The notes under the pieces were generated by a model, which had not been told where the DNA came from, ran no database searches, and worked only from the letters and a program-made list of their open reading frames with translations. The position numbers were made by a program, and so were the translations under genes. 31,074 bases of DNA from an uncultured Lachnospiraceae bacterium (GTDB lineage Bacteria > Bacillota > Clostridia > Lachnospirales > Lachnospiraceae), in assembly GCA_910586125.1 (NCBI GenBank), contig CAJUHP010000034.1:1-31074 (forward strand), written 5' to 3'. This document shows positions 15,585 through 23,441 of the stretch, one piece after another (positions within the stretch are counted from its first letter, which is position 1; the number at the start of each line of letters is the position of its first letter).

Positions 15585-17756
15585 ATGAGTGAACAGATTG
15601 AAAAAACCGGACGGGTTACGATTCCCACCGATGTGGATGTGGTCGAGGAGACACTGGAATTGTTAAAGCGCTGGGGGGCGGACGCGATCCGCGACTGCGA
15701 CGGTACGGATTACCCGGAAGCGCTGCGCGAGGTGGATGCAAAGGTGTATTCCACCTATTACACCACAAGAAAGGATAACGCCTGGGCAAAAGCCAATCCG
15801 GACGAGATACAGCAATGCTACATTATGACCGGATTCCACATGGCAGAGAGCGGACCTCTGTCGATCCCTCTGATGGCCGGCATCAGTCCGGAGCTTCTGA
15901 AGGTGAATACAAGGGATGACAGGAAACGCTGGTGGGAGGTGATGGACCGCAGCAGCGGACAGATTGTGCCGCCCGAGCAATGGGAGTACGATGAGGAGAG
16001 CGGCTGCGTGATCCTTCCGTCGCCGGCTCCCTGGCATGAATATACGGTCAGCTTCCTGGCCTATTTGATCTGGGATCCGGTCCACATGTATAATGCCGTG
16101 GTAAATGACTGGAAGGATGTGGAGCATCAGATTACCTTTGATGTGCGCCAGCCCAAGACCCATGCGCATACCTTAAAGCGGCTGCGCCGGTTTGTGGAGG
16201 AGCATCCGTATGTGGATGTGATCCGTTATACCACGTTCTTCCATCAGTTTACGCTGATTTTCGACGAGTGGAAGAGAGAGAAGTATGTGGACTGGTACGG
16301 CTATTCCGCGTCGGTATCGCCGTATATTCTGGAGAAATTTGAGCGGGAGGCCGGCTATCGGTTCCGGCCGGAGTTTATCATTGATCAGGGCTATTACAAC
16401 AATCAGTACCGGGAGCCCAGCCGGGAATATCTGGATTTTATGGCCTTTCAGCGGCGGGAGGTGGCAGCCCTTGTAAAAGAGCTGGTGGACCTGACCCATG
16501 AGCTGGGAAAAGAAGCCATGATGTTTCTGGGCGATCACTGGATCGGCACCGAGCCGTTTATGGAAGAATTTGGTACGACCGGCGTGGACGCGGTGGTGGG
16601 CTCGGTGGGCAACGGCTCTACGCTGCGCCTGATTGCGGATATTCCGGGAGTGCGCTATACGGAGGGAAGATTCCTTCCCTACTTCTTCCCGGACACCTTT
16701 TACGAGGGCGGCGATCCGGTGAAGGAGGCCAGAGAGAACTGGGTGACAGCCCGGCGCGCCATATTGCGCAAGCCCATCGACCGGATCGGTTACGGCGGTT
16801 ATCTGAAGCTGGCCTGTCGTTTTCCGGAATTTATTGACTATGTGGAAAGCGTATGCCGGGAGTTTCGCGAGCTGTATGGAAAAATCCGGGGAGCGAAACC
16901 GTACTGCCATAAGAAAGTGGCGGTTCTGAATCGCTGGGGCCGGATGCGTTCCTGGGGCTGCCATATGGTACATCACGCGCTCTATCAGAAACAGAATTAC
17001 AGCTATGCGGGTATCATTGAGGCGCTCTCCGGCGCGCCCTTTGAGGTGGTATTTTTGTCCTTTGACGAGATCCGGGCCAATCCCAGCGTTCTGGATGACA
17101 TGGATGTGCTGATCAATGTGGGGGACGGCGATACGGCCCACACCGGCGGCAAGGTCTGGGAGGACGCGGCGGTGACGTCGGCCATCCGGCGGTTTATCTG
17201 GGAAGGCGGCGGCCTGATCGGTGTAGGAGAGCCGTCCGGACACCAGTATCAGGGGCACTACTTCCAGTTGGCGGCGGCTCTGGGTGTGGAGAAAGAAACT
17301 GGTTTCACGCTGGGGTATGACAAATACAACTGGGAGGAGTACAGAGAACATTTTATTCTGGAGGACTGCCCGGGCGAGGTGGATTTCGGAGAAGGCAAGA
17401 AAAATATCTATGCGCTGGAAGGAACCCAGATTTTGGTGCAGCAGGAAAAAGAAGTCCAGATGGCGGTGAACACATACGGCAGAGGCCGCAGCGTGTATCT
17501 GTCTGGCCTGCCCTACAGCTTTGTAAACAGCCGGATTCTGCACCGGGCCGTGCTGTGGAGCTGCGGGAGTGAAGCGCTTTTGCACCGGTGGTTTTCCGAG
17601 AACTGCAATGTGGATGTCCACGCCTATGTAGAAAACGGAACGTATTGCGTGGTCAATAATACCTATGAACCGCAGAAGACCGTGGTGTACTGCGGAAACG
17701 GAGAAAGCTTTGAGCTGGAACTGGCCGCGGGCGAGATCCGGTGGTTTGAGATCTAG
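15585..17756 (+). CDS. GH112 beta-galactosyl-N-acetylhexosamine phosphorylase
   Basis: The 723-residue cytoplasmic enzyme matches GH112 phosphorylases, which cleave galactosyl-beta-1,3-N-acetylhexosamines (lacto-N-biose or galacto-N-biose) with phosphate to galactose 1-phosphate and the free hexosamine. Landmarks include GRVTIPTDVD, WGADAIRDCDGTDYPEAL near the start, LGDHWIGTEPF with Asp317 (the likely general acid by position relative to the Bifidobacterium enzyme), and YTEGRFLPYFFPDTFYEGG. The length is normal and the gene looks intact. A GH112 subgroup instead acts on galactosyl-1,4-L-rhamnose, and I cannot exclude that from sequence alone. Unlike the bifidobacterial lnp operon, no N-acetylhexosamine kinase or epimerase genes follow. 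A weak GAGG precedes the ATG at 15585. No terminator is visible right after the stop. Confidence 0.88.
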   Translation: MSEQIEKTGRVTIPTDVDVVEETLELLKRWGADAIRDCDGTDYPEALREVDAKVYSTYYTTRKDNAWAKANPDEIQQCYIMTGFHMAESGPLSIPLMAGISPELLKVNTRDDRKRWWEVMDRSSGQIVPPEQWEYDEESGCVILPSPAPWHEYTVSFLAYLIWDPVHMYNAVVNDWKDVEHQITFDVRQPKTHAHTLKRLRRFVEEHPYVDVIRYTTFFHQFTLIFDEWKREKYVDWYGYSASVSPYILEKFEREAGYRFRPEFIIDQGYYNNQYREPSREYLDFMAFQRREVAALVKELVDLTHELGKEAMMFLGDHWIGTEPFMEEFGTTGVDAVVGSVGNGSTLRLIADIPGVRYTEGRFLPYFFPDTFYEGGDPVKEARENWVTARRAILRKPIDRIGYGGYLKLACRFPEFIDYVESVCREFRELYGKIRGAKPYCHKKVAVLNRWGRMRSWGCHMVHHALYQKQNYSYAGIIEALSGAPFEVVFLSFDEIRANPSVLDDMDVLINVGDGDTAHTGGKVWEDAAVTSAIRRFIWEGGGLIGVGEPSGHQYQGHYFQLAAALGVEKETGFTLGYDKYNWEEYREHFILEDCPGEVDFGEGKKNIYALEGTQILVQQEKEVQMAVNTYGRGRSVYLSGLPYSFVNSRILHRAVLWSCGSEALLHRWFSENCNVDVHAYVENGTYCVVNNTYEPQKTVVYCGNGESFELELAAGEIRWFEI

Positions 17757-17800
17757 TTGCAGCGGCATTCGCATCAGACAAAAAAAGGCAGGGGTGATAT

Positions 17801-17863
17801 ATGCTCTAAGCGACTTGTCAATCAACTGATTTTTCGGTGATTGGCAAGGATAGCTTAGAGCAT
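17801..17863 (+). repeat. Large imperfect hairpin at the island's left edge
   Basis: ATGCTCTAAGC (17801-17811) is the exact inverted complement of GCTTAGAGCAT (17853-17863). Inside it, CTTGTCAATCA (17814-17824) pairs with TGATTGGCAAG (17838-17848) with one G-U pair, leaving a 13-base loop. It directly precedes the recombinase remnant's ribosome binding site (GAGGAGG at 17874-17880), so it may be a leader structure or the end of a former mobile element. Confidence 0.7.
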
Positions 17864-17888
17864 GTTTCATTTTGAGGAGGTTTGTGCT

Positions 17889-18014
17889 ATGGCAAAAGCT
17901 AAGATTGCGCTGCTGTACGAGAGGTTAAGCAGGGGTGATGAATTGCATGGCGAGAGTTTTTCCATTAAGAACCAAGACGGGATTTGTCAAGGATATTTTC
18001 TGCGAAGATATTAA
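17889..18014 (+). pseudogene. Truncated large serine recombinase (N-terminal remnant)
   Basis: An open frame of 41 codons starts MAKAKIALLY and continues with YERLSRGDELHGES and FSIKNQ. This is the conserved start of large serine recombinases of Tn4451/TnpX-type mobile elements, where the Ser in YERLSR is the expected nucleophile. After about position 17975 the likeness stops, and the frame ends at a TAA at 18012. A full enzyme would be near 500 residues or more, so over 90% is missing. A strong GAGGAGG site and the hairpin upstream are kept. A second frame begins inside it (17947). This is best read as a deletion scar of a mobile element next to the defence genes. Confidence 0.7.
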
Positions 18015-18063
18015 AGAGCCGTTGAGTATATCGGGTCAGTGGCTCTCTGTTTGCGGACTTTGA
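17947..18063 (+). pseudogene. 38-codon reading frame, probably the 3' end of another mobile-element gene
   Basis: In a different frame from the recombinase remnant, an ATG at 17947 opens a 38-codon frame containing TKTGFVKDIFCEDIKEP and ending SISGQWLSVCGL. The composition reads like real protein, and the end resembles small uncharacterised proteins of clostridial mobile elements, which I recall only loosely. The first ~10 codons overlap recombinase sequence, so the true coding origin probably starts at the junction near 17960-17980. It may be a dead fragment. Confidence 0.3.
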
Positions 18064-18096
18064 GCGAAAGAGTAATTGTTTAAATCCACAGAAACG

Positions 18097-18134
18097 TACG
18101 AAAGTCAGAGTCGCTGAAAACTCTGGCTTTCGTA
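18097..18134 (+). repeat. Inverted repeat between remnant and terminator
   Basis: TACGAAAGTCAGAGT (18097-18111) pairs with ACTCTGGCTTTCGTA (18120-18134) with a single G-U pair and an eight-base loop. No T tract follows directly. It may be a leftover recombination or RNA structure of the decayed element. Confidence 0.55.
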
Positions 18135-18143
18135 TACGAGAAA

Positions 18144-18175
18144 CACCACCCTTAATATACGGTGGTGCTTTTTCA
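18144..18175 (+). terminator. Terminator upstream of the defence island
   Basis: CACCACC (18144-18150) pairs with GGTGGTG (18161-18167) and is followed by CTTTTTC. It would stop transcription arriving from the GH112 operon and recombinase remnant before the island's own promoter. Confidence 0.7.
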
Positions 18176-18202
18176 TTATATGTTTGATTATAATACTACA
18201 AA

Positions 18203-18256
18203 TTTCGCATAAATTTGCGAAAAATTCTTGAAAATCTTGCGTTAGTGTGGTAAAAT
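18203..18256 (+). promoter_or_regulatory. Promoter and candidate operator of the first island block
   Basis: TTGAAA (18228-18233), 17 bases, and TAAAAT (18251-18256) form a strong sigma-A promoter. Just upstream, TTTCGCA (18203-18209) and TGCGAAA (18216-18222) form a perfect inverted repeat with a six-base spacer, a plausible site for the XRE-family protein encoded next. Regulation by that protein is inferred. Confidence 0.65.
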
Positions 18257-18324
18257 AAAACAATTAAGACTGGCAAGCAATGCTGGACTCCCCCAAGATT
18301 GCTTCTGTCGGAGGGGATATTTGT

Positions 18325-18531
18325 ATGGCGATCTCGTACAAAAAGATGTGGAAGCTGCTCATAGATAAGAATATGAGTATGGCAGATTTGAGAAAAATTG
18401 CAAATATTGCCCCAAATACTATGACGAAACTCCGCCGAAATGAGCCTGTAAATCTTGCGATTCTTGGCAGGGTATGTGCAGTGCTTCAGTGCGACTTCGT
18501 CGATATTATTGAGTATATCCCGGAGGAATAG
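18325..18531 (+). CDS. XRE-family helix-turn-helix regulator
   Basis: The 68-residue product is essentially one Cro/C1-type helix-turn-helix domain. MSMADLRKIANIAPNTMTKLRR forms the scaffold and recognition helices, and the tail LGRVCAVLQCDFVDIIEYIPEE is the usual end of the small HTH_26-like group. GGAGGGG at 18310-18316 supports the ATG at 18325; an in-frame ATG at 18280 lacks a site. It is the first gene after the island promoter and lies 42 bases before the large regulator-like gene. Its likely role is autoregulation of the first block. The leader can pair TCCCC near 18289 with GGGGA of the ribosome binding site, which might limit translation. Confidence 0.85.
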   Translation: MAISYKKMWKLLIDKNMSMADLRKIANIAPNTMTKLRRNEPVNLAILGRVCAVLQCDFVDIIEYIPEE

Positions 18532-18573
18532 CACTCCCCCTTGCTGATTAGGATTAAAGGAGGTGTGGATGAT

Positions 18574-21210
18574 ATGGATACGGCCAGCGACATTCCCCTT
18601 TGGGAGCAGCTTGGGCTGGTACCAGAAAATTATGCAGATATGGCAGTGTCCGAATTGCCCTTCTCTGTTCGGGTTATCAATGTATTCAAGAATAACAGCA
18701 TCACCACAGTATCTGATTTACTGAGACTTAGGCCGGAAACACTGATGGGGATTAGAAACTTTGGACGCAACTGTATGGACGAGGTAGTAGGCAGACTGCG
18801 CTCACTCCCCAAAGAGCCTTTACTTGAAAGAGGACATTGCAAATTCCAACTAAATAATAAGCCTCTATTTATTCTGAGCCACGCTGAGTCTATCGCCCTG
18901 GGAGACTTTTCCTTTGCGGAGAATATGGAACTTTCACAGGAAGAGGTTCAAGCATTATCCGAATACCAGACTGGATATGAGATGCTGGGAGAAGACTTGG
19001 CCCTTGAATGTTATCTTACTCCAGAGAAGATTATCCCAGTTATCTCGATGTTTAGTAATTTTTGTCGAGACGCAGAACAGCTTGCTCTGCTTAGAAATGA
19101 GGCTGCGGATATTCCCTGTGATAGGCGAAAAAATAAAGCTGCGGGCTATATTATTGCCTTCACACTTGATGATTATAAGCGCAGGACACTCCTATCCTTA
19201 TGCCCCTCGGAGACCTGTTCGATTGATGACCTTATAAACATTCCCCTGCCTAATGATTCCCAGAAGCTTACTCTGCTCAAACAATTCCTCAAGTGGTGTG
19301 CGTTTGACTTGGAAGCCGAAGTGCGAGAGCTGTTTTTGCCAATCTTCTCTAACAAGCGGATGGAAAGTATTGTCCAGATGCGTGCCAGGAAGAAAACGCT
19401 GGCGCAGATTGGGGATGCTTTTGGAGTCACTCGTGAGCGGGTACGGCAGATTGAGGCAAAGGCCAGACGCAAGTTCTCGCGCTACTACAGCCATATTCGG
19501 CTGATTACAAGAATTTCCGCAGAGAAGAATGGTGCATCCACGGTATCCTCAAACGACATTGAGGACTACTGCAAGACAAATGTCACGGAACTGCTGTATT
19601 TCCTCCGCAACTATGAAAACGCACACTATACATATGATGAGCAACTGGATATCTTCATCATTGGAGATGACTCACTCCAGGAGCGTGTGCGCGCTACGAT
19701 CGATAGGCTACCAGACATCGTAAATGTTAACCAGCTTTCAACCATCTTGGATGAAGCAGGCGAAGATGGCGATATCCCGATAGGCATTCTCCAAAAAGCT
19801 TTTGTGGAAGCTTATCGCCTGACAGGGGATGTATATCATCGCACACGCCTGTCCCTTGCTAAAGTCTATAAAACTGTTCTGAAGAAGCATTATTTTGACG
19901 GGATTAGGGCATACGATCCCGATGCACTTCAGGAATTCCGCAGGATAGTTATCGATGAATTCGGCGATGTGGGTATGCCGGAAAATGACCGCGCCCTGAC
20001 GGCCAGGATTTCTAGCATCTGTATTCTCTGCGATCGAGGGATGTATATGCCGAAGCGGGCAAAATACATTTCCAATGGCCTCGCTGGCCGCATTCTGCAA
20101 TATATAGACGAGAGCGACCAGAAAATATTCTTGATGAACACCCTTTATAGTGTGTTTGAACGTGAGTTAAATGAAGAGGGGGTATTCAATAAATACTATC
20201 TCCAGGGGATTTTGCGTGAGTTCTGTTCGGACAAGTATTACTTTAGACGGGACTACATCTCCAAGGATGCGGAGGCTACATCCCTCTATGCTTCTGTGGT
20301 GAACTTTATCAAAAAATCCAAATACCCCGTGCAGAAGCAACAAATCAAGAACACTTTTCCTGGGATTACGGAAATCGTTATCAACCTTTCTGTGAGCGAC
20401 CCGGAGGTGTTGAACTACTTCGGTGCATATCTTCATTCCAGCCGCTTGGTTATTTCGAGCAAAGAACAATGGGATTTGCGGCACATCCTTATCGAGATTG
20501 TGTCTGACCACAAAGCGCACCACGGGACAGAGGTTTACGAGATGATCCAGCGGCAGATGCCCACAGTGTTTTCCCAGAATTCTGCGATGTACTCGTTTAG
20601 TGCATTTAGCATCTTGGAATATCTGTTCAGGGACACCTTTCAATTTTCAAGGCCCTATATAGCCGAACTAGGCGTAGAGATCGGGCGTCCTGGCGAGCGT
20701 CTGCATGATTTGATTTATAGCGGGGATGAATTTGCAATATCCGACATAAAGGAGTTCTGCAAAGAGCATCGCTTTCAAATCCAGAGCCTGCTCGATTATG
20801 GGAATGCTTGCAATGACCGCTTCTTCTGGCGGGACAAATACACAATAGTCTCCATCGAGAGTACTGGCATTACTGAGTCTATCTCGCAGGCAGTGGATGA
20901 GATTATTGCGGCGGAGATCAGCTGCACCCAGCCTATTTCACAAATCACATGTTGGCATCGGCTGCCACGGATTGTAGTACCTTGGACAGAGTGGCTGATT
21001 TACAGTGCTATCAATAAGTGGGGACGGAGGCTGACCGTTGCAACATCCTCTAACCAACTGCGGATGGCTGTGCCTTTGATTGCCCCGCAAGGTGAAATGG
21101 CAGCTGACGCATTCAAGGAGATGCCGGCTGAGAGTACCCAGATTGATGATTTGGACAACATTGATGATTTGATTGCGGACTTCATTGAGCTGGAGGGAGA
21201 CAACTTTTAG
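18574..21210 (+). CDS. Alpha-CTD/sigma-region-4 fusion protein of the defence island
   Basis: This 878-residue protein combines two parts of the transcription machinery. Residues about 25-75 (LPFSVRVINVFKNN, TTVSDLLRLRPETL, GIRNFGRNCMDEV) match the helix-hairpin-helix C-terminal domain of RNA polymerase alpha. Residues about 260-305 (RKKTLAQIGDAFGVTRERV followed by RQIEAKARRKF) match sigma-70 region 4, the -35-reading helix-turn-helix. The remaining ~570 residues have no domain I can name; they look like helical and winged-helix-like repeats with DVGMPENDRALTARISS, and end in an acidic tail. AAAGGAGG at 18556-18563 supports the ATG at 18574. It could guide the system to DNA or polymerase, act as transcription activator, or sense phage takeover. 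All of these are inference. Confidence 0.8.
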   Translation: MDTASDIPLWEQLGLVPENYADMAVSELPFSVRVINVFKNNSITTVSDLLRLRPETLMGIRNFGRNCMDEVVGRLRSLPKEPLLERGHCKFQLNNKPLFILSHAESIALGDFSFAENMELSQEEVQALSEYQTGYEMLGEDLALECYLTPEKIIPVISMFSNFCRDAEQLALLRNEAADIPCDRRKNKAAGYIIAFTLDDYKRRTLLSLCPSETCSIDDLINIPLPNDSQKLTLLKQFLKWCAFDLEAEVRELFLPIFSNKRMESIVQMRARKKTLAQIGDAFGVTRERVRQIEAKARRKFSRYYSHIRLITRISAEKNGASTVSSNDIEDYCKTNVTELLYFLRNYENAHYTYDEQLDIFIIGDDSLQERVRATIDRLPDIVNVNQLSTILDEAGEDGDIPIGILQKAFVEAYRLTGDVYHRTRLSLAKVYKTVLKKHYFDGIRAYDPDALQEFRRIVIDEFGDVGMPENDRALTARISSICILCDRGMYMPKRAKYISNGLAGRILQYIDESDQKIFLMNTLYSVFERELNEEGVFNKYYLQGILREFCSDKYYFRRDYISKDAEATSLYASVVNFIKKSKYPVQKQQIKNTFPGITEIVINLSVSDPEVLNYFGAYLHSSRLVISSKEQWDLRHILIEIVSDHKAHHGTEVYEMIQRQMPTVFSQNSAMYSFSAFSILEYLFRDTFQFSRPYIAELGVEIGRPGERLHDLIYSGDEFAISDIKEFCKEHRFQIQSLLDYGNACNDRFFWRDKYTIVSIESTGITESISQAVDEIIAAEISCTQPISQITCWHRLPRIVVPWTEWLIYSAINKWGRRLTVATSSNQLRMAVPLIAPQGEMAADAFKEMPAESTQIDDLDNIDDLIADFIELEGDNF

Positions 21211-21238
21211 TGCGTCGTTCGCATATGGGAGTGACACC

Positions 21239-23290
21239 ATGAACTTCACAAATTTAGATATTAAATTGAGCTACATTAGCTGCGGAGAGGAGAACATCGC
21301 AAAGTCCTTTCTGGTTCCAGCTCTGAAGCAAGCAAAGCTGTACCAGCGCAGCGTCGGGTTCTTCTCTTCCAGCGTACTGGCACCGATTATTGATGGGATT
21401 GTGGCAATGGCCCGAAAAGGCGGAAAAATCGAGTTGGTGGCTAGCCCGCAGCTCAGTGAGCAGGATATTAAGGCAATCAACCTCGGCTATGAGCAGCGGG
21501 AGGAGATTATCAGCACCGCTTTTGCCAGGGATTTCACCGTGGCGATGGAGGAGCTGGATGATGACCGGCTGAAACTCCTTGTCTCCCTGATTGCTAATGG
21601 TACACTGGACATCAAAATCGCGGTGGCCAATTCTGTGGGTATGTACCACGACAAACTTGGTATTCTGGAAGATTTCGATGGCAATGTGATTGCATTCTTC
21701 GGATCTGCCAACTCCAGTATCAACGGGTACCAGGACAATTATGAAAAGATTCGGGTGGTGAAAAGCTGGGTAGTTCCAGAGCAAGCAAGTATTGCCGATG
21801 AGAGACGCGAGTTCGATGCCCTTTGGAACGACACGAACCCTTACATCAAAGTATATGGCTATAAGGAGTCGGCAAGGAAACAGATTCTGAGGATAATTGA
21901 TACTCGCAAATCCGGTGGAGGGACCGCAAAATCGGAGCCAGTAAAGCTCCGAGACTACCAGGAGGAGGCCATTGCCGCATGGGCAGCAAACCAGTACCAC
22001 GGCTTCTACGTTATGGCCACTGGTACCGGCAAGACGTGGACGGCGATTTACTCTGCAAAACGGCTGTTGGAGCATCACCCGGCTATGATCGTGATCTGTG
22101 CTCCGTATAAACATCTGGTGCGGCAGTGGGCAGATGATATTGTAAAGACATTCCCGATAGCGAAACTTGTGATGGTGTCCTCAGAAAATCCAACATGGGA
22201 GCAACAGATTTCGCAGGAGATCATCCGCAAGCGATATAATCCGGAGAACCAAATTATCATCATCTCCACGATTGCATCGTTCAAGATGTCCCGCTTTATG
22301 GCAGCGATTGAGAAGTCTACGGATGAAAAGCTCCTGATTGTGGACGAGTCTCATCGGTTCACGGACCGCCCGGCCCCCCTCAAAGACATATTCCAGTATC
22401 TGTTGGGCCTCAGTGCCACACCGCACAGTGGTTCGTCTGCACAGAAAGGCCAGGAACTCATGGCATGGTTCGGCGGACAGGTCTTTAATCTGCCGATTGA
22501 GATAGCACTGGAGCGCGGCTTTTTGGTGCCGTACTACTACTATCCAATATTTGTGGAGGCCACCGAGGACGAAGAGGATAAATTTAGATACCATACCCAA
22601 AAAATTTTGTCCTGTTTCAAGAGCAACAAGTGTATCAACCCGGAGCTTCTAGTGAAATCCTTGCGCAATCGGTTGAGGGTAATCTCTATGGCAAAGGAAA
22701 AGCAAGACCGTATTGACGAGATTGTGAATCAGATCAAGGAGCGCGACCATTTTGTTGTCTACTGCGGAGATGGCAAGCTGTTTGACACCAATACCGGAGA
22801 AGAACTTCGACATATCCAGTCTCTCAAACGTGTACTGAGTACCCATGGCTTCAAAGCCAGCCAGTTCACTGCAAAAGAGAATATGGCGGACCGGATGGAG
22901 TTAGTCGACGCCTTTAACAAAGGTGAGATTTCTGCTCTGGCAGCGATTCGTTGCCTGGATGAAGGCATCAATATTCCGTCTATCAAGAGTGCCCTGATTT
23001 TGTCCAGCAACGATGACTACCGTGAGTTCGTTCAGCGGAGAGGCCGTATTCTCCGCACATATGGGGATAAAAGGTTCGCCAAAATTTACGATGTGATAGT
23101 TCTCCCCTCTTGTGATCTGCAGGGATGGGCCAAAATTGAATTCCGCCGCTTCTATGAATATGCAAAATTGGCACTGAACTGGAGCGAGTTGGAGTCTGAA
23201 CTGGAGTCCTATCTGACGAGATATGACCTATGCATCGAGGATATTGATGTTTACGACTACGAAGATGCGGAGGATATGGTTGATGAATGA
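21239..23290 (+). CDS. PLD-like nuclease / SF2 helicase fusion
   Basis: The 683-residue protein has an N-terminal phospholipase D-like nuclease half with one HxK motif (His137, Lys139 in YHDKLGILED) and GSANSS at 155-160. This is followed by an SF2 helicase: motif I ATGTGKT (260-266), motif II DESH (369-372), motif III SATPH, and motif VI QRRGRILR starting at 599. A single HxK/GSxN set usually implies a dimer. Such fusions track along and cut DNA in restriction-like systems. GGGAG at 21227-21231 supports the start, 28 bases after the previous gene, and its end overlaps the next gene by eight bases. In this island it is the best candidate for the DNA-cleaving effector. It does not resemble DndF, DndG or DndH as I know them. 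Confidence 0.85.
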   Translation: MNFTNLDIKLSYISCGEENIAKSFLVPALKQAKLYQRSVGFFSSSVLAPIIDGIVAMARKGGKIELVASPQLSEQDIKAINLGYEQREEIISTAFARDFTVAMEELDDDRLKLLVSLIANGTLDIKIAVANSVGMYHDKLGILEDFDGNVIAFFGSANSSINGYQDNYEKIRVVKSWVVPEQASIADERREFDALWNDTNPYIKVYGYKESARKQILRIIDTRKSGGGTAKSEPVKLRDYQEEAIAAWAANQYHGFYVMATGTGKTWTAIYSAKRLLEHHPAMIVICAPYKHLVRQWADDIVKTFPIAKLVMVSSENPTWEQQISQEIIRKRYNPENQIIIISTIASFKMSRFMAAIEKSTDEKLLIVDESHRFTDRPAPLKDIFQYLLGLSATPHSGSSAQKGQELMAWFGGQVFNLPIEIALERGFLVPYYYYPIFVEATEDEEDKFRYHTQKILSCFKSNKCINPELLVKSLRNRLRVISMAKEKQDRIDEIVNQIKERDHFVVYCGDGKLFDTNTGEELRHIQSLKRVLSTHGFKASQFTAKENMADRMELVDAFNKGEISALAAIRCLDEGINIPSIKSALILSSNDDYREFVQRRGRILRTYGDKRFAKIYDVIVLPSCDLQGWAKIEFRRFYEYAKLALNWSELESELESYLTRYDLCIEDIDVYDYEDAEDMVDE

Positions 23291-23441
23291 GTCTGAGATT
23301 GCAAGTAAAATGATTGCCTTTATTGAGGAGAGAGAGCGACAGCTTCAAGTGAACAAACTCTCGGCGGATCAATCCAGAAGCGATGTAGTGAAGGCGATTT
23401 TGGATGAATTGGAGCGTGTGACTTCCGATGAAAATCAGTAA
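23283..23441 (+). CDS. Small acidic helical protein, translationally coupled
   Basis: The 52-residue product (MNESEIASKMIAFIEERERQ and onward) is predicted to be nearly all helical and rich in Glu, Arg and Gln. It has no family I recognise. It overlaps the helicase stop by eight bases and the following ATPase start by 14 bases, and it has its own GGAGG at 23269-23273 nine bases before the ATG, so it is very probably translated. Its placement between a nuclease-helicase and an SMC-like ATPase suggests a bridging or regulatory subunit, by inference. Confidence 0.65.
   Translation: MNESEIASKMIAFIEERERQLQVNKLSADQSRSDVVKAILDELERVTSDENQ

Noticed and set aside
16173..17870. A 565-codon open frame on the minus strand opposite the GH112 gene.
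   Set aside because: It is a shadow of a well-supported gene in high-GC codon usage, with low-complexity His/Arg-rich content and no recognisable motif or ribosome binding site.
17757..18324. Considered a CRISPR array because of several repeats in a gene-poor stretch.
   Set aside because: The repeats are individual inverted repeats of different sequence, not regularly spaced direct repeats, and no cas genes are present.
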